From Straminergon stramineum (taxonomy: Eukaryota; Streptophyta; Bryopsida; Hypnales; Calliergonaceae): a DNA stretch of 64,000 nucleotides. Numbering within the stretch: the first letter of the stretch is position 1; every line of letters starts with the position of its first letter. The notes below the pieces were generated by a model. It had not been told where the DNA came from, ran no database searches, and was given only the letters and a program-made list of their open reading frames with translations. The stretch is taken from contig OY987269.1 of NCBI GenBank assembly GCA_963920665.1, positions 2,420,501 through 2,484,500 on the forward strand, in the 5' to 3' direction. Position numbers and translations under genes: made by a program. Of the stretch, positions 49,261 through 61,039 are shown piece by piece.

Positions 49261-51935
49261 CTCACACTCTAACCTTGCTCATAAAAGATCTACAAGCTCG
49301 TGATCACACCGGCAATTAACTTATAAGTGGTGCAGACAATGGAATGTCAAACAGTCTTCTTTGCTTTGTAAGTTAAGCATGTATTGTTCTTCTTTCTACA
49401 TGCTCTCACTCGACAGTTAATATGCCGTGTTGTGTGTGGATCTTCACCACGGATTCCACCTAAATTTGCTTGGATTTGTGTTGTAACTTACTGGTTGAAC
49501 ATTGCTTCGCGCCAAGTTCATTCTACTATTTTCCACTTTCTACGAAATTTTCTAGAATAAGGGAATCCTTTTAATGGTAGGATGAACAAGCAACCTCCGC
49601 CTCTGGTGGAGGCCACTCAGTTCCAAGGAGCCTCAGTCAGCCCTCAATTTACGTGGACATTATCGACAGCGTCTTTGCCCATGATTTCGATTGCACCATT
49701 TTTAGACTAACGTCATCTCCACAATTTCTGTACGTCAATTCCTGTGCACGGAATATGATGGAGTATAAGTTAAAGAAATGAGTGCAAGGTAAGTATCAAC
49801 AAAGTATGAAAATTGATACTATGTATCGTACATTTAGGGACATCAAATCTACATACTATACAACAAAACATATAGTAAGTAGGCACCTAAAGTAGCATTG
49901 ATTTCTCTATTTGCATTTGTGTAGCATAGTTAGTAAAAGCCTAACATTTTCTTCATTCATGCTAATCTCACTAATAGCAAAGAAATATTTCTTTTTAAAA
50001 AATAAAAATATTATAGGTTTACAGAAAATGTTAAAGAATCTAAATCCTATTCATTGTTTGGTATTTTTTTTACTTCACCATTTTTTTTAATAAAGTATTC
50101 AGTCAATGTTTTACATGGGTGTGGAGTATGTGTAAATCCAACTTTGGACTCTAGGAGTCCTTATTTGATCCCCCCTTGAATGACAAGAGTTTTTGTTTCC
50201 TCTATTAAGCCACAAGAAGTCAATGAATTGACCATGTATTGACATTTTTACCATAGTATACACTTCCAAGAGTGAAAATAATTTTTTTTTTCCCATTAAG
50301 CTAAATGATTAAGTATAAGCTACATATACCTATAGATTTGATTTATCACTTTGCAAAATTAAAATTAAATTTTCATTGACTACAAAATTGAAGAAAAGAA
50401 ACTTTATACAAATAAAATGAGTAGTAAAAGAAAAAAAATAGTGATATCTAGGGGTTACAAGTTATTGTAATATTGACACACTAAACTTTGTGTAAACCAC
50501 ACTAATTTCTTTCTAAATGCTATATGTGTTTACTCTTGATGAATATTTTTATCTAGAGTACAAATATCTATACTATTCATGTCAATTAGTATGGTTACGC
50601 TAAATTTCGTTATTCCTGTGTTACAAGAAAACCAAAGATAAAGAAAAGAAAAACCAGTTACAAGAGGCGACGAATGCTCTCTTCCCGACTCAAGGCGAGC
50701 GACCTCCAGTCGGTGTCGCATACCATCGGACTTCCAATCCTACCAGAGGACGTCGCCACCTACCGACGGTAATAAGGACCCCTCCGTGCGGGTAACAGGG
50801 GGGCCCTGGCTCTCTGACGATGATTCTCACAACACTCCTTGCGATCCAAGCGAGGTATTGCGCTGTGCAGCAATCGTGTCCGCAATTGCGTCTCCAACTG
50901 CGTGCTTCCATTCAATTGTGGTAGCCAAGAGTGCGAGGAGAATCGTCTTGTTAAGCAGACCAAGACGGGAACAAGCGCGACAGGCGATGGTTGCGTGTGG
51001 AGCACTTTCTTGCATTGAAGTCGTCTTCGCCAATTGGGGTATGTTATGTCACATATGCACTTAAGAGAACTATGAAACGTTAATTGCAAGCCTTGCTGTG
51101 GTGTTGGAGATGCTATGTAGGAGATAGGGTTTTCTGAATTGCAATAGAGTTCCGTGTTCGTTGGATGCGCAGAGTGATGGAATGCGAGGGGATGGGAGTC
51201 GTGTTCTAGGGTTTCGGCTGCTAGAGTTAAGGTAGGGTGCTCTACCATGTTTTCTTAGCATTAGGATCATAATTAGCTGACTGTTTTATTAACTTCGATT
51301 TGCTTGTTCCAATTGGAGGCTGTCACTGTATGTTTAGGAGAGTGTTTGTAATAGTTGCGCGTCAATGTGTAGGAGCTTGTAGATACTGTTGTGAATGAGA
51401 ATTTGTGGCATGATGTGGTTGTAGGCTCAAGCGGGGTATTGACTGGCATTGCATTGCGTGACCTATGACGACGGCTAGAAGACTTGCGTGATTTTCGTCT
51501 GAGATCCATCTGCATGAGGCATTCCACAAGACAGAAAGTTCACCATATAAGAGGAGCTGAATGTCGTCCAGACAGAAGGGGACGAAAGTCCAGGTGCGGA
51601 CACTGGGCCCTGGATATTGTGCTAGAACATTGCCTTTTCTCCAGTTTGATTCTTTGAGATTATTATTGCCATGGTTACGGTAGAGAGAGGAAAGGGGGCT
51701 ACTCCTTAACCCCTAATGACTCGTGAAGCTCGTATTGGTCTGACGTTTTTATAGCAGGTTTGATTAGGTGATTTGAGACTCTTTTTAATCCAATTTAGAA
51801 TGCAATATTTTTCACTGATTCTGGTGATCTATAATTTTCACAATATGGTCAACCGAATTGGTCCTCTTATTACCATGAATCCTTGGCCTTTTAGGGTTAA
51901 TTTGCATTGTGGAAATTGTGTAGTCACGGTCCACG
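49261..51935. other. Intergenic, one GC-rich patch
   Basis: No gene is supported. 50690-51250 is GC-rich with open frames on both strands (longest 162 codons on the minus strand, 92 on the plus strand), but none shows a recognisable domain. 51540-51935 should contain the promoter and 5' leader of the F-box gene. Confidence 0.5.
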
Positions 51936-54538
51936 ATGACATCTGAGAATGGCTCCAGAAGACGTCGAGGAGCCAAGCCGGAAGAACCATGCCGAGTCGG
52001 TCTCATACCGGCACTTCCAGATGAGCTGGCTCTGATTTGCTTGGCACGAGTACCGCGTGCTCAGCATGCGATTCTGAGTGCCGTTTGTCGCAGCTGGCGA
52101 CGCCTCTTACAAGGACGCGTTTTGTATGACATCCGGCGGGAGCTCTCTCTCACTGAAGAATGGCTCTTTTTGTGGACTCAGGTATCTCTTATTACCTGCG
52201 TTTCCCTGCCAGCTGAGAGCACCAGGTCCAGCTCTCTGATTTTCTTCTCACACTGTCCCAGTTCTTCGATTTAATATGATCCAAGACCGCGATGATAGGA
52301 TGAAGGTGTGCAATGTCACAGCATGATAAACTTTTATTTTCTTTTGTTCGTTTCTCGAAATTTTAATTTATTTTTTAAGGTAATAAAAGCCTCTCTGAGC
52401 CTTTGCGAGCTCTCCGCCGAACGCACCATATATTGTGGAAGTGAAAACAATTAAATTGTCCAAAGAGGTTGTAAGCTACTTTGCGGATCCAAGGTGGTAT
52501 AGAATGCTACACTAAATTTGAAGAATATGTAACATTGTAGTTACCGTGGTCCACATTATATGGTGTATTTGACGTAGTTGGATCAATTAAGAAACTGTTA
52601 TCTCAATTTCACATATTATGAGAAGATGTTCAAATGTGAAAATTAAGGGCAAAGTTGGGCCATGGTGGAAGAGTCAGTTATTCAATATGTGATGCTGTGG
52701 GGGTTTAGAGGTAGAGAGTGGTGGGATGGAGTGATGTCTCAACACTACTACAACTGCCCTCTCATGTTGCTATTAGGACATGGAAAGAGCCAACGTGTGG
52801 CATGGGTATGACCCACAATCCAATCGATGGTTTGCTCTCCCACCTTTGCCCAATGAACAGCGCACCGCTGGCAACTCTGCATCTGCAGTGGTGGATGGCA
52901 AACTCTTTGTGGTAGGGGGGCAGCTGGACAATGGCAATGCATGCAGCTGTGTTTCATACTTTGACATGCAACTCAACTGCTGGAAATCTGCAGCCCCTCT
53001 GAACATTCCGAGGGCCAAGTGCATGGCAGGTCGAGAACAACACTCCGGCCTTTTGATTTAATGTCCACTTGTCTAAGAACACTGATTTTCCCTATTAGTC
53101 TGTGTGACACTAATTTACCATTGTCGCACATTCTGTAAAATATTTAAATAGTGTAAACTGAAATACTACTGCATTGTACCAATTTTCACAATAATGAATT
53201 TTGTAGCAACACTGGTATTGCACCCTCACTAATAGGACAAATCAGTGCAGTTTATTTGTCTTTAATGAACATTTAAAAAACATGAGCTCTCTTGATATTG
53301 ATAATCTCACCTGAAAGTACTACTATAAGAGTGGGGTGGGTCGGGGGGGTGTCCTGCTATGTGCTACACTATGTTGTGATTACATATTCCATGATCTTCA
53401 TGAGCAGGTGTTATCAACAACCAGCTGTATGTCGTTGGAGGGTTTACAGAACGTGACCAGGATGCAGGACCCACTGCCGAGGCTTACAACCCGGTGAAGA
53501 ATGAATGGCGCATAATTTCCTCAATGAAAATCTCCATGGAGCTTTACGATTCTGCCGTTCTCGACAACAAGTTCTACGTCGTGAATTCTTCGAGTGAGAA
53601 TCTGGTTGGACTGGTTTACGACCCAAAGCAAGATGAATGGGTGTACATGGCCCATGGCCTCAATACAGGTAATGGCACCCCCAAATTCGCGTTTTGTTCT
53701 AAATCTTTCCAATGCTGAGTTACAGGCATTCAGTAAGGTAGTGGATTCTATTTGCGTCACTTTAGGCATTTTCACCACCATTTAGGAAAGTCATTTTATT
53801 CCCAACAATATGTATGAATTTCTTGTGCAATGATTGAAAGTTTGAGGTTGTAGACTATTATTTAAGGGTCACCATAGACAGTAGGAAACCCCATTTCCAC
53901 TCAAATATCAGTGGCCATGGACATTTATGCAAGTCGCACTTTCACCCAACTTGCTAATTGAAGGTCAACCCAGTTCATTGGAAGAGATGAGTTGTTGGTA
54001 TCAGGGTCAATAGAGAAGATGAGATCAGATCCCTATCAGTTTACTCCACACTTTGATGATTCTAAACTTGAGACCAAAAATACTTAGGCCGCTCTCAACC
54101 AAACCCTTTTAGAGTTCTGGTCTCGTATTTAACAAACCCTTTGTGTTTTATGCAGGTTGGCAATCCAAAACTGCTGCTATGAATGGCAAGCTGTATGCTG
54201 TGGGCGATTCTCATTCACTCGAAGGCAAGAATGAAATTTCAGTCTATAATGGAAAGAAGGACTCGTGGGAGACCATCAAGGGTGTCTTGGAAGACTCAGC
54301 GCCTGTTTTGGCCTGGGGCCCGGAGCTTGTGAGTCTGGGTGGAAGACTTTGCATTGTTGGAACAGGTTTGCAACCACGGATCGGAACAAGCCGGGCTGCC
54401 GTGGCCGTTGTGGAGGTGAATGATTCCAAGACTGATTCCAAATCCTCTGCCTCACTTCAGTTTTATGAAGATATCACGGGCAAAATTGAGTTCGCTGATC
54501 CACTACCCCGGGGGGCATGTCAAGTCGTGGCTCTGTGA
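51936..54538 (+). CDS. F-box/kelch-repeat protein
   Basis: Likely substrate receptor of an SCF ubiquitin ligase: the F-box binds SKP1 and the kelch propeller binds the target. Exons 51936-52181, 52777-53029, 53408-53668 and 54156-54538 are GT-AG and in phase, giving about 380 residues. The F-box is at about residues 22-65: LIPALPDELALICLARVPRA and VCRSWRRLL. Kelch repeats follow, each with a GG or similar turn and a Trp: WHGYDPQSNRWFALPPLP, KLFVVGG, QLYVVGGFTE with AYNPVKNEWRIISSM, FYVVNSS with VYDPKQDEWVYM, KLYAVGD with VYNGKKDSWETI, and GGRLCIVG. Length and order match plant F-box/kelch proteins of the At1g67480 type; the target is unknown. Intron 3 carries a copy of the dispersed repeat also seen in COAE. 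Confidence 0.93.
53735..54012 (+). repeat. Dispersed gene-associated repeat, copy 3 (F-box intron 3)
   Basis: Its left half (GGTAGTG-ATTCTATTTGCGTCAC) also matches 59515-59560, and its right half (CCATTTCCACTCAAATATCA, GGCCATGGACATTTATGC) matches 42500 and 48040. This is the longest copy and ties the family together. Confidence 0.65.
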
Positions 54539-55837
54539 CAGGCCTTGTACAGTGGGAGTTGACATTTCTATCAGTAATCCTGGACATATCCCATCTCAGT
54601 CATGCCTTGTCATTGACTTCATTTCTCTCCTGTTTCTGGAAGCTTTCAGGTCTAAACTAGCTTTGGTACTGTGAATATTCTCATTTTTAGCTCATCGTGT
54701 GTTCAGAGCAGGCAAATGAACGTGTCCAAAGTTCAAGAAGTTTATCCAGAGTTTTATATGTAATTAGAATCCTCCTCTCCCTTTCGTAGGATTATGGCCC
54801 ACTGGGTCATCGTGCTTTCTTATTTCTGCCCCACCCTAGCCAATTTACCTAGTTGAGGACAACCCTCTCTCTTGGCATCAACCTGAAGCAGCAGACTGAC
54901 ATCAATTGTAATTAGGGATTGTAAACAGTTTATCAACTCCACCGAAATTTTACAGTTTAAACATTATTGAAGTGTGGTGATCTGTTGAACATGTGAAAAT
55001 GCAATCTGTTTGTTACTGTTTGTGGTTTGTTTGCTTGTTCATTTGTTGCGTTAAAGTGAATGGGATATCGTAATGCTAAAGTAAGATAAGACTATGAGAT
55101 GTAACGATGGTTAGTTGCCATCCCTAGAGATTTGGACTTCTGTGAGGTTCTGTAGTGTAGGATATCCTCCTTATGTTCATATGCTGCTCTTCAAAGGTAG
55201 GGTATTTTGTGCTTAGCCAAATGTTTTTCTGTTGTTCTCCCACAAGAAGTGTCTACTTAGTCTTCTCCTTGGCATATGGCAATGAATTGTGACTTGTAAA
55301 CTTGAAACAACTATGAACTTGGATGAACACTATTTGGAAGCATGTGCTACTTCTAAAATGTTGGATTACTGTGAACATTGATGGGTACTCCCTCTGTCTC
55401 AAAATAAATATGTGGTACTCTGATACCTTTAGAGACCATGGATTTATTTTGAGATGGAGTTAGTACTATTTTTCTACTACTAAGAGTATATGTCTATTCA
55501 AAATTTGGCCAAACTTTGCAGAAAAAACTAAAGAAATTTTGGAATTCTGTATGGAAGTGTGCAATGTCTGTAAGAGGAGAATTGGAATTGTTGTTGGCAA
55601 AAGGAAGAGGCTTGTGAAAAGCAGGGAGGCAACTTTCTAACTTTGGGGAAACTATTTTTGACATTGGACTTGAGTTACTCCTAAAATGTAGTTACTCAAT
55701 GACTCAATTCTTTTTTCATATTTTTTTTTGGATACATATAGCCTTCAAGGACCGCAACAAGGACTAACTTGACATAGCCATGGTAAACCATGGACCAATC
55801 CCATGGACCAATCCCCGTCAGGAACAAGTGGAGGAAC
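54539..55837. other. 3' region of the F-box gene and intergenic DNA
   Basis: The first few hundred bases are probably 3' untranslated region. 55772-55815 holds short direct repeats of CCATGGACCAATCCC. No gene seen. Confidence 0.55.
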
Positions 55838-56021
55838 CACTAGTAGAAAACAATGTTTAAGTCAACAAAAATCAGCTGACACATTTCTATGTTTTCTATC
55901 AAAAAAACTGAAAATTTGTGTTGACTACAATGAAGTTTTCAGAAATCTGCATTTTATGCAACACAATTCTTAAAAAACATCAGTTGTTTTTTGTTGTGTG
56001 GAACACTGTTTTCTACTAGTG
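55838..56021. mobile_element. CACTA-like MITE, 184 bp, with AAC target duplication
   Basis: Begins CACTAGTAGAAAACAATGTT and ends in the inverse, AACACTGTTTTCTACTAGTG. The trinucleotide AAC stands on both sides (55835-55837 and 56022-56024). CACTA ends plus a 3 bp target duplication are the signature of the CACTA (En/Spm) superfamily. It is too small to code for anything. Confidence 0.85.
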
Positions 56022-56059
56022 AACAAACCCCCTCCCCATGCGAACAAAGCTCTCACGGC

Positions 56060-57270
56060 CAGGGTTGCTATTTTGTGAGCCTGTGAGTGTGAGCTTGTGA
56101 GCATACAACTTTTTAGAGATTCCATCTAAAATTTTGGTTCAAATTTCCTATTTTTAATAAATTTTATTAATACCTATTATCATGAACCTATTACCGTGGT
56201 CCATTAAACAACCTTGATGTGCCATTCTTTGGACTTCACTAGATTTTAAGAAGAAAAATAGCTAACAATTAATTAGGATTATTTTGAAATCAAATATGGT
56301 TGTTCCATTGAAAATTAGTTTTTTATGATCACTCCCCTCTTGCTACTTGGTACCCCTCGGCGCCGAGGGGAGCCCTCCTATCATGAATTTTGGAAAAAAA
56401 AAAAAAAAAAAAAAAAAAAAACTTTTTTTTTTAAAAAAAATTTTCCTTGGGAGGGTGGCTCCCCTCGGCGCCGAGAGGTACCAAGAACTAAGAGGGGAGT
56501 GATCAATCAAATAACAATTTGATCAAGATAGAAGAGTTTGATACCCAAAAGGTTCTACAAGAAGACAATGATCAACTAATCAACATTAGGGTGAAACTAA
56601 GTTCATTCCTTACACAAATAATCCCTATCAACCAAATGTTTTCTTAAAATCTTAAAAATCTAAAAAATATTTTTCTAAAATGTTAACAAGTCTAATTATC
56701 AACACATTAAGACATAAGTGAAGGTACTACCCCCATTGGTCCTAGGAAGATCCATGCTACTATAAGATAGTGATCAACAAAAATGAAACTTGGTGAGGCT
56801 AAGTTCTTTTGACACATGTAATGCAATATTATCAACAATTTTAAAAAAAATCTAAAAAAATTCAATAATAGCACATCAAGAAAAAATTATTGGTGTATTC
56901 CCATTGACCTCAGGAGGGTCCATGTTCTTATAGGATAATGATCAACCAATATTCTAAGCAAAATTATTTTCATCTCCATTCATCTTTCACATCAATTGGA
57001 TTCTTCATCTTCATAATGTAGACTACCAGATAAGATTCAAAATTAGAATTTTCATTTGAATTATATATACCCATGGTAATAGGTCCATGGTAGTAGGTAC
57101 TAAAATTTACTACAAATAATAAATTTTGATCCAAATTTTAAGATGGAATCTATTTTTTGAAATATTAATAAGTTTCTAATGTTTTTTCAAATTTCTGAGC
57201 TCAATGCTCATATAATCCCTGCTCAACGCTCATAGGCTCATGTTCACAGGCTCATAAAATAGCACCGCTA
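56060..57270. mobile_element. hAT-like non-autonomous element, 1.2 kb, with long inverted ends
   Basis: Left end CAGGGTTGCTATTTTGTGAGCC; the right end reverse-complemented is TAGCGGTGCTATTTTATGAG, and similarity continues for about 150 bases inward on both sides. CTCTCACGGC stands directly outside both ends (56050-56059 and 57271-57280); an 8 bp duplication within this is expected for hAT. The interior has degenerate direct repeats (AATGATCAAC words near 56567, 56790 and 56938) and a nested element at 56327-56504. No transposase frame. Confidence 0.75.
56327..56504. mobile_element. 178 bp palindromic MITE nested in the hAT-like element
   Basis: The arms start GATCACTCCCCTCTTG and end in its inverse. 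Each arm of about 50 bp contains an internal palindrome, CCCCTCGGCGCCGAGGGG at 56353-56370 (perfect) and 56461-56478 (one mismatch). The centre is a run of A followed by runs of T and A, so a long hairpin could form. Confidence 0.75.
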
Positions 57271-57280
57271 CTCTCACGGC

Positions 57281-58165
57281 ATGGGGAGCCCCCATGTGAA
57301 CAATGTCAGCATGGGGAGTTGAATTAGGAACCTCATGGGTTCCACAGAAATTCCTTTCACTGGGCCATCACCCAGGGCAGTTTAGGGTTGTTGCGGACCA
57401 ATTTTTTTTTTTCATTTCATGATACCAATGAGGTTGGAATGCTAATGTGGGTAATGGATTTATGCCACACCCTTATATCATATCCACATCTTTTCAAATT
57501 TTTCCTTATCCCAAATAAATGACAATTCATGTTTAAATTCTTGTGGCTTTTAGGAATTTTGCATATTGACATATTTTGTGATGGATTTTTTTCCTAGAAC
57601 CCTAAAAAATTGATTCCATAAAGATCTTTTAAACAGGAATTTTGTAAAGAGATGTCATAATTGCAGGCCTTGTAAAATGAAAGTATGCTTAACTTTCATT
57701 TCATCAATAAAAAAAGACAATAAATCAAAACTTTCCACATCCATACACACTTGTTGAAGCAAAGAAATTTTTTATTTCATTTTTTATTTCACATGAGTGT
57801 TGAAAAACGCAGCTTTCAAAGTCAGTCCAGAAATGGAGTTATGGCAATAAATTGCCCCAAAAATTATGGTGTAAATCCTCACCTTCTTGAAGTAGAGATG
57901 GCATATTCCCCAACCGATATTCTCCAGGACACCTTCGACTCCAACAGCCTCCTTTTGTTCCCTTCTTGTGGATAACATTTAGACGGTAGAACGTGGAGCG
58001 CCACCTATGACCACGCTCCCCCTGTCACCGTGCTCTTCGTCTCTCTCCTCTCTATCCCCTCCGGAAGCGTGGCGCCCTCCGCAACCCAACTTCAAATCCA
58101 CCCATTTCTGCAACCCAATTGCAGCCCCAATTCTGCTCTTGAAATTTCACCTTGAGCTCCCAATA
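57281..58165. other. Upstream region of the rubredoxin gene
   Basis: AT-rich until about 57980, then GC-rich and pyrimidine-rich as expected for a promoter and 5' leader. An in-frame ATG at 58007 would add 53 residues to the rubredoxin precursor. Confidence 0.5.
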
Positions 58166-60409
58166 ATGGCGTCTGCAGCAGCGGCTTCCAGTCTAGTGGC
58201 AACGGCCGCGTCGGCTGCGTCTCTTTCTCGGAGCTTCGGGGCTCGCAATGGGAGCGTGGGAGTTTCGAATCGGGTGTCGCCGGCGGGCTTGAGCTTGACT
58301 AAAATCCCTTCGACTCACAGAAGAAGACGAGGTGTTGTTGCTACGGCTGGGGTGAGCGCAGTTGATTTGAGATTTCGATGGCAATTTGAAATGCATGAAA
58401 TTCTTTTACTTTGAGTGGTTTTGCTTCTTCTCATGTTTTTTTTGTCACTTTTGTTGCGGTAGTTCCCAATATTTGGCACTTTTTTTATGAATTGCATAAA
58501 ATTAACTAATCTGTTTATAATAAAGTTACTACCTAAGATTTTTGTCCTTTGCTTCTTTCTCCTATTAGGCAGCAGGAGTTTTGGACTTGCATTGGTGGTT
58601 TACCGTATTGTGAGAAAATGTGGTGAAATTCGAGGGAATTTGAGAGAATGTGAGCTAGTTTTGTGAAATCTCGGGTTCCAGCATTGCACTAAGTTACGGA
58701 CACCCATAATCGCTGCGGAGTCAGATGTTTAGATTATGTTGTTGAAGATTGGTTGAGGATTCCGGCTCACTGAAGAATGCGTTACTTGGATCCGTATGTG
58801 AAAGTTACGAAGGTTTGAATTTTGATTCGTATCTGTTCTAGAATTTGCTTCTTTGGTTGATTAAGGGAATGTACATTAGCTCAATGTAATCAAGTGCCGC
58901 TTCTGGTTTCTGTGGATTTGGGGTATCCCTCCCTTGTTAGGTTTTGGTTCTTGAGGTGGATAGTAATTAGGTTTACAGTAATTAGATCTGAGTTTGTGTT
59001 TGACAGCGAGCAGGATAATGTGGAGGAGAAGTCGACCGAGCAGAAAGAGAAGGAGGTGATGCAGGAAGCGTTGGAGGACGCCTTGCGGAATGTCAAGGAG
59101 CTCGAGGAGCCCAAGAAGAATCCTCTCGTTACTCGCGAAGGTAGGTCATGAATTCTTCATAACATTCTTGATAGTACTAAACACAAATAGAAAAAAAGCT
59201 AATATGATAAGTAATAACGTCATCACTCATGTGGCTCCAAGACTGTGAAAAGTTAGAATTATGAGGCATATATTTCAAGGCTGCAATTTGAGGACCATAA
59301 GGACTCATCAGACAAGAATTTTGCTATCAAGAGTGTTTTGCAGTGTGCAAAAGAAAGGTAGTGTATGAGGATCTTTGAACCTTAAGTTAATTATCCGGAT
59401 TCCTCCTTGAATACCAGATGGGACCAAGGTGTGAGGAACTGGTTTTGAGGATTTTTATGTAGGGTACAGAGAATGGGAATTTTTACTTCTTGTTGTCATG
59501 AATATTCTAAATACGAAGGTAGTGATTTCTGATTGCGTCACTTTAAGCATGTTAACATATGTAGGGAGTGTGCGTACATTGGGAGAGATTTGAAGAGATC
59601 ACTTTGAGGACAAGAGCTAAACTAGCTTGAAATCATATTTTGATCTCTATGTATGGAATAATTTCTTATGCAATCATTAAAAGTGGGTGATTGTAGACCA
59701 CTATGAGTGACATAACCCTCTCTTGTCACTTTCATTGCCACAAGACCCAAGGCAATTGGAAAGAATGAGGATGGTTTAGAATCATAAATTCATCCTCTGT
59801 AAGGACCTGGACTCAGATTTCCCATTTCAAAATGAGGGCACGCGATAACCATAGTTGTCCCTCAACTACAAGCTTTATGCCATGGAAGGCACCCTGCTCT
59901 CAGGCCTTTTTGAAAATAAGGTGACCTCGACCTTCGTTCTCCACTCTCAGGCTTGGGGCACCGTATTTTCAAAGAGGCCCTTGGGTGGGAATGCCTATTT
60001 TCAAAGATGTAAAAGCCAAAATGAGCATTACTATTACATCAAAAGTTTAAACTTGTTGAATGTTAAATGGATTTGTTTAGGTTTGGAGGAGAGATTTGCC
60101 GTGATCAACACTGGTGCCTATGAGTGCCGCTCCTGCGGTCACACATACGAGGAGCAGAAAGGAGACGCGACTTTCCCTGTGGCTGCAGGCACTCTGTTCC
60201 GAGACCTTCCGGAAGACTGGCTGTGCCCCACATGCGGTGCTGCCAAGACTTACTACCAAACGAAGAGTGTGGAAGTCGCCGGATTTGCCCAAAACCAACA
60301 GTATGGTCTGGGTGGGAATGCATTGACAGCGGGGCAGAAGAGTCTTGTGATCTATGGTTCTCTCTTGGCATTCTTTGCTCTTTTCCTTTCTGGCTATTTC
60401 TTACAGTAA
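58166..60409 (+). CDS. RBD1: Plastid membrane-anchored rubredoxin
   Basis: One-iron electron-transfer protein of the thylakoid, known in plants, algae and cyanobacteria (RBD1/RubA) to be needed for photosystem II assembly. Exons 58166-58351, 59014-59140 and 60081-60409 join in phase to about 213 residues. Residues 1-60 are Ala/Ser/Arg-rich, a plastid transit peptide. Residues 63-105 are acidic and probably helical. The rubredoxin domain has both iron-binding pairs, ECRSCG and LCPTCG, with GTLFRDLPEDW before the second, as in the family. The C-terminus (SLVIYGSLLAFFALFLSGYF) is one membrane helix. I chose the ATG at 58166 because it opens a typical transit peptide; the in-frame ATG at 58007 is possible. 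Part of intron 2 (59515-59790) resembles the repeat in the F-box gene intron. Confidence 0.93.
59515..59790 (+). repeat. Dispersed gene-associated repeat, copy 4 (RBD1 intron 2)
   Basis: Starts GAAGGTAGTGATTTCTGATTG with GCGTCACTTTAAGCAT, then ATTTCTTATGCAATCATTAAAAG and GTTGTAGACCA-like words in the order seen at 53735-53870. The right-hand half is more divergent. Confidence 0.5.
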
Positions 60410-61039
60410 TGGTAGCATGGATACTTGGGAGAGATGGTGCGTGACATCTACATGATTTGTAGATTGGCCTTTGTATGATGCGGAGGAGAGGAGACCTGTA
60501 GTTTGTATTATGTCTTTTATGTAAATTGAATTGAGGGTTGCGTATTTGTTCTTTCTATCTCAATAGGTGGGTTCTTGTTGTAGCAGCGTCTGAGTCTCTG
60601 TACTTCGAATGTTGAGCCAAAGGCTTAATGACCATGAATGCAAATATCTCCTGGAACAAGGACCTTTTTTCCGAAGACTTTCCTGATTATACCCTTTGCT
60701 GGCATTGGGACGTCCGACATTTTATATCCTGTGAGTTTTGGCTCTATTGCTTACGAGTAGAAGTGCTATTCAAAATATTTAAGAGAACCTATTCAAATTT
60801 TATTCATTGGGTTTAAGTATCCAATATTGAGTACTGTTTTTGCTATTTGAAATGCGTGTCCTCAACGGAAGCAGATCAATGTTCGAGTTCTACTGTAGGT
60901 GATTCTACAATGTCATGAATATATTTCTATGTAGGGAAGGCAAGTTGAACTCAGTATACTGTTCCAATGCCTGGAGATTGGAACCTACTCTCTCAATACA
61001 CGCAATCCAGCGTGTCTGAATCCACCACTTGGCGCCGAT
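60410..61039. other. Convergent 3' intergenic region
   Basis: 630 bp between the stop codons of RBD1 (+) and the P450 (-). It should hold both 3' untranslated regions. Nothing else stands out. Confidence 0.6.

Noticed and set aside
50690..51270. Open frames on both strands in a GC-rich patch (up to 162 codons)
   Set aside because: Overlapping frames on both strands without recognisable motifs or splice context; may be remnants, not annotated as a gene.
56325..56522. Frame with Lys and Phe runs
   Set aside because: Translation of the palindromic MITE and its A/T centre.
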